A stretch of 64,000 bases of DNA, from the NCBI RefSeq assembly GCF_014648415.1, contig NZ_BMRB01000002.1:951260-1015259 (forward strand), given 5' to 3'. Source of the stretch: Actinokineospora fastidiosa. Lineage in GTDB: Bacteria > Actinomycetota > Actinomycetes > Mycobacteriales > Pseudonocardiaceae. Both the position numbers and the translations under genes were made by a program. Shown piece by piece: positions 16,258-29,010 of this stretch. The notes beneath the pieces were generated by a model, which searched no databases, was not told the DNA's origin, and saw nothing but the letters and a program-made list of their open reading frames with translations. Every line of letters begins with the position of its first letter. Positions within the stretch are counted from its first letter, which is position 1.

Positions 16258-17985
16258 GTGACCGTGGTGCCGGACGTCAGCTTCGCGTTCCAGCCATTGC
16301 TCAGCACCCGCACCGGGGAGACCGTGGCGGTCGAGGCCCTGGCCCGGCCCAAGGACGGCTCCATCTACGACTTGCTCAGGCAGGCCGGAAAAGCGGGCAG
16401 GCTGACCGAGACGGATATCTCCCTCGCCAGCGGGGCGCTGCTGGCCGCGGCGGGGCACAGCACCGCGCTGCCGGTGCACGTCAACATCCTCGCCGCCACG
16501 GCGACCCGCGCCGACGAGCTGATCCGGTTCCTGCGCCCGGCGCTGGCCCGGTGCGGCAGGCACCCGCACGACGTCGTCCTGGAGATCACCCCGCCGTACA
16601 GCCGCGTCCACCGCGCCGCCCTCGTCCGCGGCGTGACCGCGCTGCGCGAGCAGGGCTTCCGCATCGCCTTCGACGCCGTCGGCGACGGCGACCTGCCCCT
16701 CACCCTGCTCACCGACCTGCGGCCGGACCTGGTCAAGCTCGACGCCCACCTGATCGGCGGCCTGCCGGACGACGACGCCTGCCGCGCGGTCGTGGAGTTC
16801 CTCGCCCAGTACTGCGCCCGGGTCGACGTGCGCCTCGCCGCCGTCGGCGTGGACAACGAGGAGCAGCTGCTCTGCCTCAACCGCGCGGGCGTGCGGCTGG
16901 CCCAGGGCAACCTGCTGGCGGGCGCGAGCCGCGTCGGCATCCCGGCCCAGCTGCCCCGCCCGGTCGCCGAGATCATCGAGCTGAACGCCACGACCACCAC
17001 CGAGGGCACGGGCGTGCCGATGGTCGCCGACTTCCTCCGGCAGGCGTCCACCCTGCCCGAGGACGCCCCCGCCGAGGCCGCCCGCGAGCGCTTCGCCGAC
17101 GACCCGACGGTCAACGGCATCGTCCTGCTCGACCCGGACGGCAAGCCGGTGGGCACCGTCACGCGCAGCCGCTTCCTGCTGGCCGTCACCGGCCTCTACG
17201 GCCACGCCCTCAACGCCAAGCGCCCGGCGGCCCGCCACGGCGAGCCCTCGCGGATCATCGGCATCGACGCCACCGGCCTGCAGCTCCTGGAGGCCGTCGA
17301 CGACGCCGAGTGGGACCGCTGGGGCGAGGACATCGTGGTCGTGGACGCCGCGGGGGTCTGCCAGGGCGTCGTCCGCCTCGGCGAGGTCGTCCGCGCGGTG
17401 GCCGCGGCGCGCATCGAGCAGGCGGCGGCCCTCAACCCGCTGACCCGCCTACCGGGCAGCGACGTCATCGACCGCGAGATCGACCGCCGCATCCGCCGCG
17501 GCGCGATGTTCGTGGCCGCCTGGCTGGACGTGGACTCCTTCAAGGCCGTGAACGACACGGCGGGCTTCGCCGCTGGCGACGACCTGATCCGCGCCATCGG
17601 CCGCGAGCTCTCCCGCGCCCAGGCCGAACTGCCGGGCGTCCGCGTCGGCCACGTCGGCGGCGACGACTTCCTGGTGGTCGCCGAGGTCGATGAGATCGCC
17701 GCCGTGGCCGCCAGGGTGGTCGACCGCCCCTGGTCCACCGAGGGCGTCGAGGTGTGCGTGTCCCTGGCCTCCCTGGTCTGCGGCGCGGGCACGATCTCGT
17801 CGTACCGCGACGTCTCCCGGCAGCTGGCGGCCCTGAAGAAGCGCGCGAAGGCCGTACCGGGCTCGAGCTGGGTGCTGGGCCGCACCGGCACCGACCGCGT
17901 CGAAGTGCTCCGAGGCCGGACCGTGCGCACCGCGGACCCCGCCCTCCAGCGGGCCATGCCCTCCCCGGACCGAGTGGCGGGGTAG
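16258..17985 (+). CDS. EAL-CBS-GGDEF protein with degenerate EAL site
   Basis: A 575-residue cytosolic signalling protein. Residues about 8-240 are an EAL domain (AVEALARP), 255-395 resemble a CBS pair (DPTVNGIVLLDPDGKPVGTVTR, later DIVVVDAAGVCQGVVRL), and 410-560 are a GGDEF domain (LDVDSFKAVNDTAGFAAGDDLI, HVGGDDFLVV). The EAL domain keeps E of EAL, the Asn, the Lys of KLD and the Gln of QG, but has FDAVGDGD where DDFGTG is expected and AVGVDN for AEGVE, so two metal ligands are missing and phosphodiesterase activity is doubtful. The GGDEF signature is GGDDF. CBS domains may sense adenine nucleotides. No membrane segments. It is convergent with glmS (10 bp between stops). Confidence 0.88.
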   Translation: MTVVPDVSFAFQPLLSTRTGETVAVEALARPKDGSIYDLLRQAGKAGRLTETDISLASGALLAAAGHSTALPVHVNILAATATRADELIRFLRPALARCGRHPHDVVLEITPPYSRVHRAALVRGVTALREQGFRIAFDAVGDGDLPLTLLTDLRPDLVKLDAHLIGGLPDDDACRAVVEFLAQYCARVDVRLAAVGVDNEEQLLCLNRAGVRLAQGNLLAGASRVGIPAQLPRPVAEIIELNATTTTEGTGVPMVADFLRQASTLPEDAPAEAARERFADDPTVNGIVLLDPDGKPVGTVTRSRFLLAVTGLYGHALNAKRPAARHGEPSRIIGIDATGLQLLEAVDDAEWDRWGEDIVVVDAAGVCQGVVRLGEVVRAVAAARIEQAAALNPLTRLPGSDVIDREIDRRIRRGAMFVAAWLDVDSFKAVNDTAGFAAGDDLIRAIGRELSRAQAELPGVRVGHVGGDDFLVVAEVDEIAAVAARVVDRPWSTEGVEVCVSLASLVCGAGTISSYRDVSRQLAALKKRAKAVPGSSWVLGRTGTDRVEVLRGRTVRTADPALQRAMPSPDRVAG

Positions 17986-17995
17986 CGCCCGGCGC

Positions 17996-19816
17996 TTACT
18001 CCACCGTCACGCTCTTGGCCAGGTTCCGCGGCTTGTCGATGTCCCGGCCCAAAGCCGCGGCAGTGTGGTACGCCAGGAGCTGCAACGGAATCCCCAGCAC
18101 CAGCGGGTCCAGCACGGCCTCCCCCCGGGGCACCCGCACCACCTCGTCCGCCACCCCGGCGGGGAGGTCCACAGTGGTCACGGCGATCACCGGCCCGCCC
18201 CTGGCGCGAATCTGCTCCATAGTGGACACGTTCTTCACCACGATGTCGTCGTCCGGCACGATCACCACGCTCGGCATGTCCTTGTCGATCAGGGCGATCG
18301 GGCCGTGCTTCAGCTCCGCCGCCTGGTAGGCCTCCGCGTGCACGTACGACACCTCCTTGAGCTTCTGCGCGCCCTCCCGCGCCACCGGCCAGCCGCTCAC
18401 CCGGCCCAGGAAGAACATGTGCCGGGCCGAGGCGTACCGCGAGGCGATCCCCGCGATCTCGTCGTCCAGGGCCAGGGCGGCCTCGATGCGCTCCGGCAGG
18501 GCCTGCAGGCCCGCGACGACCCGCGCGCCCGCGGCGGCGGAGAGGTCGCGCACCCGGCCCAGCAGCAGCGCCAGCATGGCGAACGACACGCCCATCGTCG
18601 TCACCGCCTTCGTCGACGCCACCGAGATCTCCGGGCCCGCGTGCAGGAACACCCCGCTGCCGCACTCGCGCGCGATCGCGCTGCCGACGACGTTCACCGC
18701 GCCTATCACGCGGCCGCCCTTGCGGCGCAGCTCCTGCACCGCCGCGAGCGTGTCCAGGGTCTCCCCCGACTGGCTGACCGCCACGTACAGCGTGTCCGGG
18801 TCCACCACCGGGTTCCGGTACCGGAACTCCGATGCGGGCTCGGCGTCGGCCGGGATGCGCGCCAGCGACTCCACCAGCCCCGCGCCGATCTGGCCCGCGT
18901 AGTAGGCCGACCCGCAGCCGAGGAACTTCACCCGGCGCACCGAGCGCAGCGCCACCGGGTCCAGGTCGAGGCCGCCCAGGTGCGCGGTGGCGAACCGGGT
19001 GTCCAGCCGCCCCCGCAGCGCGCGGCGGACGGCCTCGGGCTGCTCGGCCATCTCCTTGCGCATGAAGTCCGGGTGGCCGTCGAGGCCGTACGAGCCCGAC
19101 TCGAGGTCCACCGTGGTCGGGGTGCGCGTCGTCGTCGTGGCGTCCAGGGTGCTGGTGCGGTACTCCCCCGCCTTCACCGTGGCCACCTCGCCGTCGTCCA
19201 GGAACACCACGCGCTGGGTGTGGTGGACCAGGGCGGCGACGTCGGAGGCGACGAACATCTCCCCCTCGCCCACGCCGAGCACGATGGGGCTCCCGTTGCG
19301 CGCGACCACCAGCTCGTCCGGCCTGGTCCGGTCCAGCACCACCAGGCCGTACGTGCCCTCCACGTGCCGCAGGGCGGTGCGCACCGCGTCCTCCAGCGGA
19401 CCGTCGCCCAGCGACGCGGCGATCAGGTGGGCGAGCGCCTCGGTGTCGGTGTCCGACGCCAGCGCGACGCCGTCGGCGCTCAGGCGGGCGCGCAGCTGCT
19501 CGGCGTTCTCGATGATCCCGTTGTGCACCACCGCGACCCGTCCGGACGCGTCCAGGTGCGGGTGGGCGTTGCGGTCGTTGGGCTCGCCGTGGGTCGCCCA
19601 GCGCGTGTGGCCGATGCCCGTCGTCGCGGCGCCGGGCAGGTCGAGGCGGTCCCGCAGGTCGCGCACGCGGCCCGCGACCTTGGTCACCGCGATCCGCCCC
19701 CGCCGGGGCACGGCGACCCCGGCCGAGTCGTACCCGCGGTACTCCAGCCGGTGCAGGCCCTCGACCAGCACCGGGACGGCCGGACGCGCCCCCACGTATC
19801 CCACGATCCCGCACAC
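17996..19816 (-). CDS. glmS: Glutamine--fructose-6-phosphate aminotransferase
   Basis: First step of UDP-N-acetylglucosamine synthesis: fructose-6-P plus glutamine gives glucosamine-6-P. The chain starts MCGIVGYVG with the catalytic Cys2 of the class II amidotransferase domain (about 1-240), followed by two SIS sugar-isomerase domains (SQSGETLDTLAAVQ, STKAVTTMGV) and the C-terminal LAKSVTVE typical of GlmS. Length 606 is standard. The start is a GTG with GAGGAG ahead of it. A conserved 85-residue gene ends 10 bp upstream. Confidence 0.97.
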   Translation of the reverse strand: MCGIVGYVGARPAVPVLVEGLHRLEYRGYDSAGVAVPRRGRIAVTKVAGRVRDLRDRLDLPGAATTGIGHTRWATHGEPNDRNAHPHLDASGRVAVVHNGIIENAEQLRARLSADGVALASDTDTEALAHLIAASLGDGPLEDAVRTALRHVEGTYGLVVLDRTRPDELVVARNGSPIVLGVGEGEMFVASDVAALVHHTQRVVFLDDGEVATVKAGEYRTSTLDATTTTRTPTTVDLESGSYGLDGHPDFMRKEMAEQPEAVRRALRGRLDTRFATAHLGGLDLDPVALRSVRRVKFLGCGSAYYAGQIGAGLVESLARIPADAEPASEFRYRNPVVDPDTLYVAVSQSGETLDTLAAVQELRRKGGRVIGAVNVVGSAIARECGSGVFLHAGPEISVASTKAVTTMGVSFAMLALLLGRVRDLSAAAGARVVAGLQALPERIEAALALDDEIAGIASRYASARHMFFLGRVSGWPVAREGAQKLKEVSYVHAEAYQAAELKHGPIALIDKDMPSVVIVPDDDIVVKNVSTMEQIRARGGPVIAVTTVDLPAGVADEVVRVPRGEAVLDPLVLGIPLQLLAYHTAAALGRDIDKPRNLAKSVTVE

Positions 19817-19826
19817 AAGCGGCTCC

Positions 19827-20084
19827 TCACCCGTAGACGATCCTGCGCAGCTGCCGCTCGGACAGCGCCTCCGCCGCGAACGGCCGCGCGGCCAGCTCCT
19901 CGGCGACGGCGGTCCAGATCTCGGCGTTGCGGTGCTGCCGGTTCCGCAGCTCGGCGTGGCGGCGGCGGACGAACTGCTCGACGGTCTCGCCGTAGTACGC
20001 CACCACGTCCGCGACGACCCGGGCCGCCACGGCGGGCGGCAGGCCGGTGCTCTGGGCCACGTGCCTCACAAGCGGGTCGGTCAC
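19827..20084 (-). CDS. Small conserved protein upstream of glmS
   Basis: An 85-residue, probably all-helical cytosolic protein (TGLPPAVAARVVADVVAYYGETVEQFVRRRHAEL) with basic and acidic stretches. GTG start. It sits 10 bp before glmS and is likely co-transcribed. I recognise it only as a short actinobacterial hypothetical protein; function unknown. Confidence 0.75.
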   Translation of the reverse strand: MTDPLVRHVAQSTGLPPAVAARVVADVVAYYGETVEQFVRRRHAELRNRQHRNAEIWTAVAEELAARPFAAEALSERQLRRIVYG

Positions 20085-20112
20085 GACCGGACCCTGCCAC
20101 CCGGAACCGGGT

Positions 20113-20685
20113 TCAGCAACTTTCCTGCCCGATTTCGGGCAGGGCGCGGCGCAGAGCGCGGAACTCGGCCGCCAGATCGGGGAGCTGGTAGTGCGCGTTG
20201 AGCCCGCTCGGATTGGGCAGCACCCAGACGGCGGCGGACCCGACGGTCTCCGGCCGCCTGCCCACGCGGGCGTCGGGGATGCCGAACGCGACCCGATAGG
20301 CCGTCACGCCGACGACGGCCACCACCCTCGGCCGATACCGCCCCACGAGTGCGCGCAGGCGCGCGCCGCCGCGCACCAGTTCCTCGGCGGAGAGCTCGTC
20401 GGCCCGCGCGGTCGCCCGGCGGACCAGGTTGGTCACGCCCAGCCCGAACCCCGGCAGCAGGCCCTGCTCGTCCGGGCGCAGCAGCCGCGGCGTGAAGCCC
20501 GACAGGTGCAGCGCGGGCCAGAACCGGTTGCCCGGCCGCGCGAAGTGGTGACCGGTCGCCGCCGAGTACAGGCTGGGGTTGATGCCGCAGAACAGCACCG
20601 CAAGACCGGGCGCGACGACATCGGGGATGGTGCGGTCGCGGGCGGCGTCCAGTTCGGCGCGGGTGGGGCGGGGCACGCCCACCAT
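20113..20685 (-). CDS. mug: G/U mismatch-specific DNA glycosylase
   Basis: A 190-residue uracil-DNA glycosylase superfamily protein of the Mug/TDG type, which removes uracil or ethenocytosine opposite guanine. FCGINPSLYSAATGHHFARPGNRFWPAL is the active-site region (Asn of GINP) and VLPNPSGLNAHY the DNA-intercalation motif of the family. ATG start without a clear ribosome-binding site. It lies between the glmS pair and the SUF operon on the same strand. Confidence 0.93.
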   Translation of the reverse strand: MVGVPRPTRAELDAARDRTIPDVVAPGLAVLFCGINPSLYSAATGHHFARPGNRFWPALHLSGFTPRLLRPDEQGLLPGFGLGVTNLVRRATARADELSAEELVRGGARLRALVGRYRPRVVAVVGVTAYRVAFGIPDARVGRRPETVGSAAVWVLPNPSGLNAHYQLPDLAAEFRALRRALPEIGQESC

Positions 20686-20723
20686 GTGATCAGAAGTGGA
20701 TCAACCCCGCCACCGCGACGCCG

Positions 20724-21110
20724 CTAGACGGTGAAGCCGAGGGCGCGCAGCTGCTCGCGGCCGTCCTCGGTGATCTTCTCCGGGCCCCACGGCGGCATCC
20801 ACACCCAGTTGATGCGGAAGTCCGACACGATCCCGCCGCCCGCGCCGCCGGTGAGCGCGGCCCGGGTCTGGTCCTCGATGACGTCGGTCAGCGGGCAGGC
20901 CGCCGAGGTCAGGGTCATGTCGATCGTGGCGGTGTTGTCGTCGTCGACCCGGATGTCGTAGACCAGGCCGAGGTCGACCACGTTGATGCCCAGCTCGGGG
21001 TCGACCACGTCGCGCATGGCCTCCTCGACGTCGTCGAGGTTGGCCTTGTCGGCGCGCGGGGCGATCTCGGGCATGCCCGCCGCGCCGCGCTCCACGGTCT
21101 CGTCAGTCAT
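20724..21110 (-). CDS. SufT-like MIP18/DUF59 iron-sulfur assembly factor
   Basis: A 128-residue protein of the MIP18 (DUF59) family, which acts in maturation or carriage of Fe-S clusters. VEEAMRDVVDPELGINVVDLGLVYDI is the family core and TSAACPLTDVIEDQT holds the conserved Cys. The ATG at 21110 overlaps the sufU stop (ATGA), making it the last gene of the SUF operon. In M. tuberculosis the equivalent position is, from memory, Rv1466. Confidence 0.93.
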   Translation of the reverse strand: MTDETVERGAAGMPEIAPRADKANLDDVEEAMRDVVDPELGINVVDLGLVYDIRVDDDNTATIDMTLTSAACPLTDVIEDQTRAALTGGAGGGIVSDFRINWVWMPPWGPEKITEDGREQLRALGFTV

Positions 21111-21546
21111 GCTTGTCCTCCCGTACGGGCCAGCGCGTCCTTGAACGCCATCCAACCAAGCAGCGCGCACTTCACGCGGGCGGGGTACTTCGCCACGCCC
21201 GCGAACGCGATGCCGTCCTCCAGCACGTCCTCGTCCGGCTCGACCTGGCCGCGGCCCTGCATCAGCTCGACGAAGGCGTCCATCGTGGACAGCGCGTCGG
21301 CCACGCCCCGCCCGACCACGAGATCGGTCAGCACCGACGTCGACGCCTGGCTGATCGAGCAGCCCTGCCCCTCGTAGGAGACGTCCTCGACGGTGTCGCC
21401 CGCGAGCCTGACCCGCAGCGTCACCTCGTCCCCGCAGGTCGGGTTGACCTGGAAGGACTCGGCGTCGTACGGCTCGCGCAGGCCGCGCCCGTGCGGGTTC
21501 TTGTAGTGGTCCAGGATGATCTCCTGGTACATCTGCTGCAGCTGCA

Positions 21547-21547
<1 letters not shown>
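21107..21547 (-). CDS. sufU: SufU zinc-dependent sulfur-transfer protein
   Basis: A 146-residue SufU protein. Cys38 and Asp40 (PTCGD), Cys63 (GQGCSISQAS) and Cys127 (VKCALLGW) are the zinc ligands and sulfur acceptor; in Gram-positive systems SufU takes persulfide from SufS and hands it to SufBCD. Its ATG shares one base with the sufS stop (TGATG) and its stop overlaps the next gene, so all are translationally coupled. Confidence 0.96.
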
Positions 21548-23653
<2,106 letters not shown>

Positions 23654-23675
23654 TGCGGCTTCCTACTCCAAAAAG

Positions 23676-23990
23676 TCAGTTCGTCGTGGTGGTGATGTCG
23701 ACGTGCACATCGCCAGCGACCACGGTCACGGCGTAGACGTCGACGGGTTCGGTCGCGGGCGGCGCGGAGGGCGCGCCGGTGCGCAGGTCGAAGCACGACC
23801 CGTGCAGCCAGCACTCGATGCCCTTGCGGGTCACCTCGCCCTCCGACAGCGCCAGTTCGGCGTGGGAGCACTCGTCCCGCAGGGCGTGCACCTCGTCGCC
23901 CTGGCGCACCAGCACCACGGCCACGTCGTCGACCTCGACGGCGAACGGCTTGCCGTCGTCGAGGTCGGCCAGGGCGCACACGCGGGTCAT
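23676..23990 (-). CDS. Rieske-type [2Fe-2S] ferredoxin of the SUF operon
   Basis: A 104-residue soluble Rieske protein. Cys41-x-His43 and Cys60-x2-His63 (CSH and CWLH) are the cluster ligands, spaced as in NirD/BphF-like ferredoxins. It begins inside the sufD stop (ATGA). Such proteins are regularly found between sufD and sufC in actinobacteria and may provide electrons for assembly; that role is inference. Confidence 0.93.
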   Translation of the reverse strand: MTRVCALADLDDGKPFAVEVDDVAVVLVRQGDEVHALRDECSHAELALSEGEVTRKGIECWLHGSCFDLRTGAPSAPPATEPVDVYAVTVVAGDVHVDITTTTN

Positions 23991-25132
23991 GCCCCGACCG
24001 CCGCCAGCTCGGCCTCGATCGCGGCCTCCAGGCGCTCGCGCACCTCGGGGACGTCGATCTTCATCAGCAGCTCGTGGAAGAACCCGCGCACCACCAGCCT
24101 GCGGGCCTGGTCCTCGGGGATGCCGCGCGCCTGCAGGTAGAACAGCTGCTCGTCGTCGAACCGGCCGGTCGCCGACGCGTGGCCCGCGCCTGCGATCTCG
24201 CCGGTCTCGATCTCCAGGTTCGGCACCGAGTCGGCGCGCGCGCCGTCGGTGAGGACCAGGTTGCGGTTCAGCTCGTAGGTCTGGGTGCCCTCGGCCGCGG
24301 CGCGGATCAGCACGTCGCCGATCCAGACCGTGTGCGCGTCATCACCCTGCAGCGCGCCCTTGTAGACCACATTGGACGTGCAGTTGGGCTGCGCGTGGTC
24401 GACGAAGGTGCGGTGCTCCAGGTGCTGGCCCGCGTCGGCGAAGTACAGCCCGGTCAGGTCGACCTCGCCGCCGGGACCGGCGAACGCCGCCGTCGGCGAG
24501 ACCCGCACGACGTCGCCGCCGAGGGTGACCACGATGTGCTTGAGCAGCGCGTCGCGGCCGACCTTGGCGTGGTGGGCCGAGACGTGCACCGCGTCGTCCG
24601 CCCAGTCCTGAATGGACACCACGGTCAGCTTGGCGCCGTCGGCCAGCACGAACTCGACGTTGTCGGCGTACACCCCGGAGCCGCGGTGGTCGAGCACCAC
24701 GACGCCCTCGGCGAACAGCTCCGCGCGCACCTGGAGGTGCCCGTAGGCGACCTGGCCCGCGCCCGGCCCGGTCACGGTGACCGTGGTCGGCTTCGACGCC
24801 TTGGTCTCCCCCGGCACGGTCACCACGGTGGCCGACGTGAACGAGGAGTACGCCTGCGCCGCGACCCGGTCGGCGGGCACGCCCGCCTGGCCGATGCGGG
24901 CGTCGGCGCGCTCGACGGTCTCGACGCGCACCTCGGGCGCGGCGTCCACCTCGACCGACGCCGAGCCGGTTGCGGCGGCGCCGGTGTGCAGGCCCGCGAG
25001 CCGCTTCATCGGCGTGAAGCGCCAGATCTCCTCCCGGCCGGAGGGGGTCTCGAACGCCTCGACGTCATAGGAGGTGAACCAGTCGGCCCGCGACGACTCG
25101 GGCACGACCGGCTTGTCGACAGAGACGGTCAT
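23987..25132 (-). CDS. sufD: SufD Fe-S scaffold subunit
   Basis: A 381-residue partner of SufB in the SufBC2D scaffold. The right-handed beta-helix part and the C-terminal ATGRFDDEQLFYLQARGIPEDQARRLVVRGFF segment match the SufB/SufD family. It starts immediately after the sufB stop and overlaps the Rieske gene at its 3' end. Confidence 0.96.
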   Translation of the reverse strand: MTVSVDKPVVPESSRADWFTSYDVEAFETPSGREEIWRFTPMKRLAGLHTGAAATGSASVEVDAAPEVRVETVERADARIGQAGVPADRVAAQAYSSFTSATVVTVPGETKASKPTTVTVTGPGAGQVAYGHLQVRAELFAEGVVVLDHRGSGVYADNVEFVLADGAKLTVVSIQDWADDAVHVSAHHAKVGRDALLKHIVVTLGGDVVRVSPTAAFAGPGGEVDLTGLYFADAGQHLEHRTFVDHAQPNCTSNVVYKGALQGDDAHTVWIGDVLIRAAAEGTQTYELNRNLVLTDGARADSVPNLEIETGEIAGAGHASATGRFDDEQLFYLQARGIPEDQARRLVVRGFFHELLMKIDVPEVRERLEAAIEAELAAVGA

Positions 25133-26571
<1,439 letters not shown>

Positions 26572-26575
<4 letters not shown>

Positions 26576-27303
26576 TCGGACTTCCCTCCATCCGGAACCG
26601 GTGGTGCTATGGCCTTGGGTGCGTTCGCCAGCGGGACGTGGGTGGTGCACACGGCGTCCCCGTTGGCGATGGTCGCCAGCCGCTGCACGTGCGTGCCCAA
26701 CAGCGACGCGAACGCCGCCGTCTCCACCTCGCACAGCTCGGGGAACTCCGCGGCGACGTGCGCCACCGGGCAGTGGTGCTGGCACAGCTGCTCCCCCGCG
26801 CCGACGCCGCGGGTCGAGGCAGCGTAGCCCTCCCTGGTCAGCGCGGCGGCCAAGGCCTGGGCCCTGGCCACGGGATCGCTCTGGCCGGTCACCGCGGCGC
26901 GGTGGCGGTCGACCAGCGTGGCCACCCGGCGCTCCGCGAACGCGCGCACCGCCTGCTCTCCCCCGTTCTCGGCGAGGAAACGCAGCGCGGCGATGGCGAG
27001 ATCGTCGTAGGCGTGGCCGAAGCGGGCGCGGCCCGCCTCGGTGAGCAGGAAGAGCCTGGCGGGTCGTCCTCGGCCCCGGTCGCCCCGGCGGGGGGCGTCT
27101 CGCGTGCCCGCCTCGCCGTCGGCGACCAGTGCGTCCAGGTGCCTTCGGACGGCCGCCGGGCTCAGGCCCAGCGCCTCGGCGATCGCGGCCGCCGTGATCG
27201 GCCCCTGCTCCAGCAGCAGGCGCGCGACACTCTGCCGAGTGCGCCCGTCGTGCTGCGCGGGACCCCCGTCGGGGGTCCGCGGAGCCGGAGCCGTCTTTTT
27301 CAC
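26572..27303 (-). CDS. sufR: SufR-type Fe-S-sensing repressor of the SUF operon
   Basis: A 243-residue winged-helix regulator heading the operon. The helix-turn-helix is [28 protein letters not shown] (about 36-63); the cluster-binding region is [21 protein letters not shown] with Cys174, Cys178 and Cys191, the spacing known from SufR. It represses suf genes when its Fe-S cluster is present. The GTG at 27303 lies inside a SufR-type operator (27300-27314), so the promoter is autoregulated and the message nearly leaderless. Translationally coupled to sufB. Confidence 0.94.
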
Positions 27304-27314
27304 AACACAAGTGT
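27300..27314 (-). promoter_or_regulatory. SufR-type operator overlapping the sufR start codon
   Basis: On the minus strand the bases read ACACT-TGTGT-TGTGA, an exact ACACT-N5-TGTGA inverted repeat, the form I recall for M. tuberculosis SufR. The second half-site contains the GTG start codon of sufR. The AT-rich AAATAAG just upstream is a plausible -10. Confidence 0.75.
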
Positions 27315-27409
27315 GTCTTATTTCGCCGACGACGGCAAAGGCGGGGTGATCGGAGTCACCGGGACCACGCACGAACGGATCTTGCCCGCTGCCCCGATAC
27401 GCTCTCGAC

Positions 27410-28999
27410 GTGGTGGCGGGAGACACGGATCGGCGCGGAGCGGTGACTCCGGTGACGGGGCTGAACGCCGCCGAGCGCAGGCAGCTCGACGTCATCCGCC
27501 GCTTCGGCACGGTCGGCGCGCTGCTGCTGCTGCTCGGCTCGCTGGGGGCGGGCGCGGCGCCGGTGTTCAACCCGGTGCTGCGGCTGCCGGTGCTCAGCCT
27601 GTTCAGCCGCATGCCCACGGTGTCCATCGCGGTGGGCTTCACCGGCGTGTTCATGCTCGTCCTGGCCTGGCTGGCGCTGGGGCGGCTGTCGCGGCCCTCG
27701 CGCGAGCGGGTGGTGTCGCTGCCGCAGATGGCCCGCACGCTGGTCATGTGGATCACGCCGCTGGTGTTCACCGTGCCCAGCTTCAGCCGCGACGTCTACA
27801 GCTACCTGGCGCAGAGCGAGATCGCCGCGCTGGGCATGGACCCCTACACCGAGGGCCCGGCGCAGGCGCTCGGCGTGGACCACCCGCTGACCAAGGGCGT
27901 GCCGACGGTGTGGCGGGAGACGCCGTCGCCGTACGGGCCGCTGTTCCTCTCGGCTGGCCGCATCGTGAACTGGCTGACCGGCGGCCACGTCGTGTGGGGC
28001 GTGGCCATGCACCGGCTGCTGGCGCTGATCGGCCTGGCGATGATCATCTGGGCGCTGCCCCGGCTGGCCAGGCGCTTCGGCGTGCACCCGGTCAGCGCGC
28101 TCTGGCTGGGCGCGGCGAACCCGCTGGTGCTGTTCCACCTGGTCGTCGGCGTGCACAACGAGTCGCTGGCGATCGGGCTCATGCTGGTCGGCTTCGAGCT
28201 GGCGCTGCGGCGGATGCCGTGGGTGGGCCCCGACGGCCCGTTCCCGCCGCTGCAGCCCGGCGAGCTCGTCGGCTACGCCGTCGGCGCGTCGGTGATCACC
28301 CTTGGCGCGGCAGTGAAGATCCCGGCCGCGCTGGCGCTGGGCTTCCTCGGGGTGATGATCGCCCGCAGGCTCGGCGGGCAGTGGAGCAGGCTGTTCGCCG
28401 TCGCGGGCGGGCTGTTCGTGGTCTTCGCCGTGGTGCTGACCGCGGCGTCGCTGGGCAGCGGCCTCGGGTACGGCTGGGTGGCGACGCTGAACACGGCGGC
28501 GACCATCAAGAGCTGGCTGGCCCCGATGACCGCGCTCGGGTTCGCCGCTGGCGGGCTGGGCATCCTGCTCGGCCTGGGCAACCACATGGACGCCGCGATC
28601 ACCGTCAGCCGGGTCGTCGGGTCGGTCATCGGGCCGCTGATCGCGGCCAAGCTGCTGTTCGACAGCTTCCGGTGGAAGCTGCGCCCGCTCACCGGCCTCG
28701 GCGTCGCGCTGGGCGCGGTGCTGGTGTTCGGCGCGACCGTGCAGCCCTGGTACCTGCTGTGGGCCGCGGTCCCGCTGGCCGCGGCGGCGGGCGACACGAA
28801 GTTCCGCGTGGTGGCGACCGGCATCAGCGTCGCGCTCGCGGTCGTGCTCAACACGACCGGCTCGCCGTTCGACGGGCGGACGTTCCAGCTGCCCTACGCC
28901 TACATCGCGGCGATCATCGCCACCGGCCTGGCGGTGCTGCTCGCGCGCAGGCACCTCATCGGCACGCCCGGAGGCCGCGTGACCAGCGGCACGGCCTAG
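27410..28999 (+). CDS. mptB: Polyprenol-phosphomannose-dependent alpha-1,6-mannosyltransferase
   Basis: A 529-residue GT-C integral membrane glycosyltransferase with about 13 membrane segments. MptB-type proteins use polyprenyl-P-mannose to extend the alpha-1,6-mannan core of lipomannan-like glycolipids. Family-like loops are SFSRDVYSYLAQSEIAALGMDPY (with the catalytic-type Asp near the first external loop), ETPSPYGPLFL and GVHNESLAIGLMLVGFE. GTG start close to a GATACG hexamer, probably leaderless. Divergent from sufR, as Rv1459c is from Rv1460, and followed 11 bp later by an ABC ATPase. Confidence 0.9.
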   Translation: MVAGDTDRRGAVTPVTGLNAAERRQLDVIRRFGTVGALLLLLGSLGAGAAPVFNPVLRLPVLSLFSRMPTVSIAVGFTGVFMLVLAWLALGRLSRPSRERVVSLPQMARTLVMWITPLVFTVPSFSRDVYSYLAQSEIAALGMDPYTEGPAQALGVDHPLTKGVPTVWRETPSPYGPLFLSAGRIVNWLTGGHVVWGVAMHRLLALIGLAMIIWALPRLARRFGVHPVSALWLGAANPLVLFHLVVGVHNESLAIGLMLVGFELALRRMPWVGPDGPFPPLQPGELVGYAVGASVITLGAAVKIPAALALGFLGVMIARRLGGQWSRLFAVAGGLFVVFAVVLTAASLGSGLGYGWVATLNTAATIKSWLAPMTALGFAAGGLGILLGLGNHMDAAITVSRVVGSVIGPLIAAKLLFDSFRWKLRPLTGLGVALGAVLVFGATVQPWYLLWAAVPLAAAAGDTKFRVVATGISVALAVVLNTTGSPFDGRTFQLPYAYIAAIIATGLAVLLARRHLIGTPGGRVTSGTA

Positions 29000-29010
29000 G
29001 CTTTCCGCCT

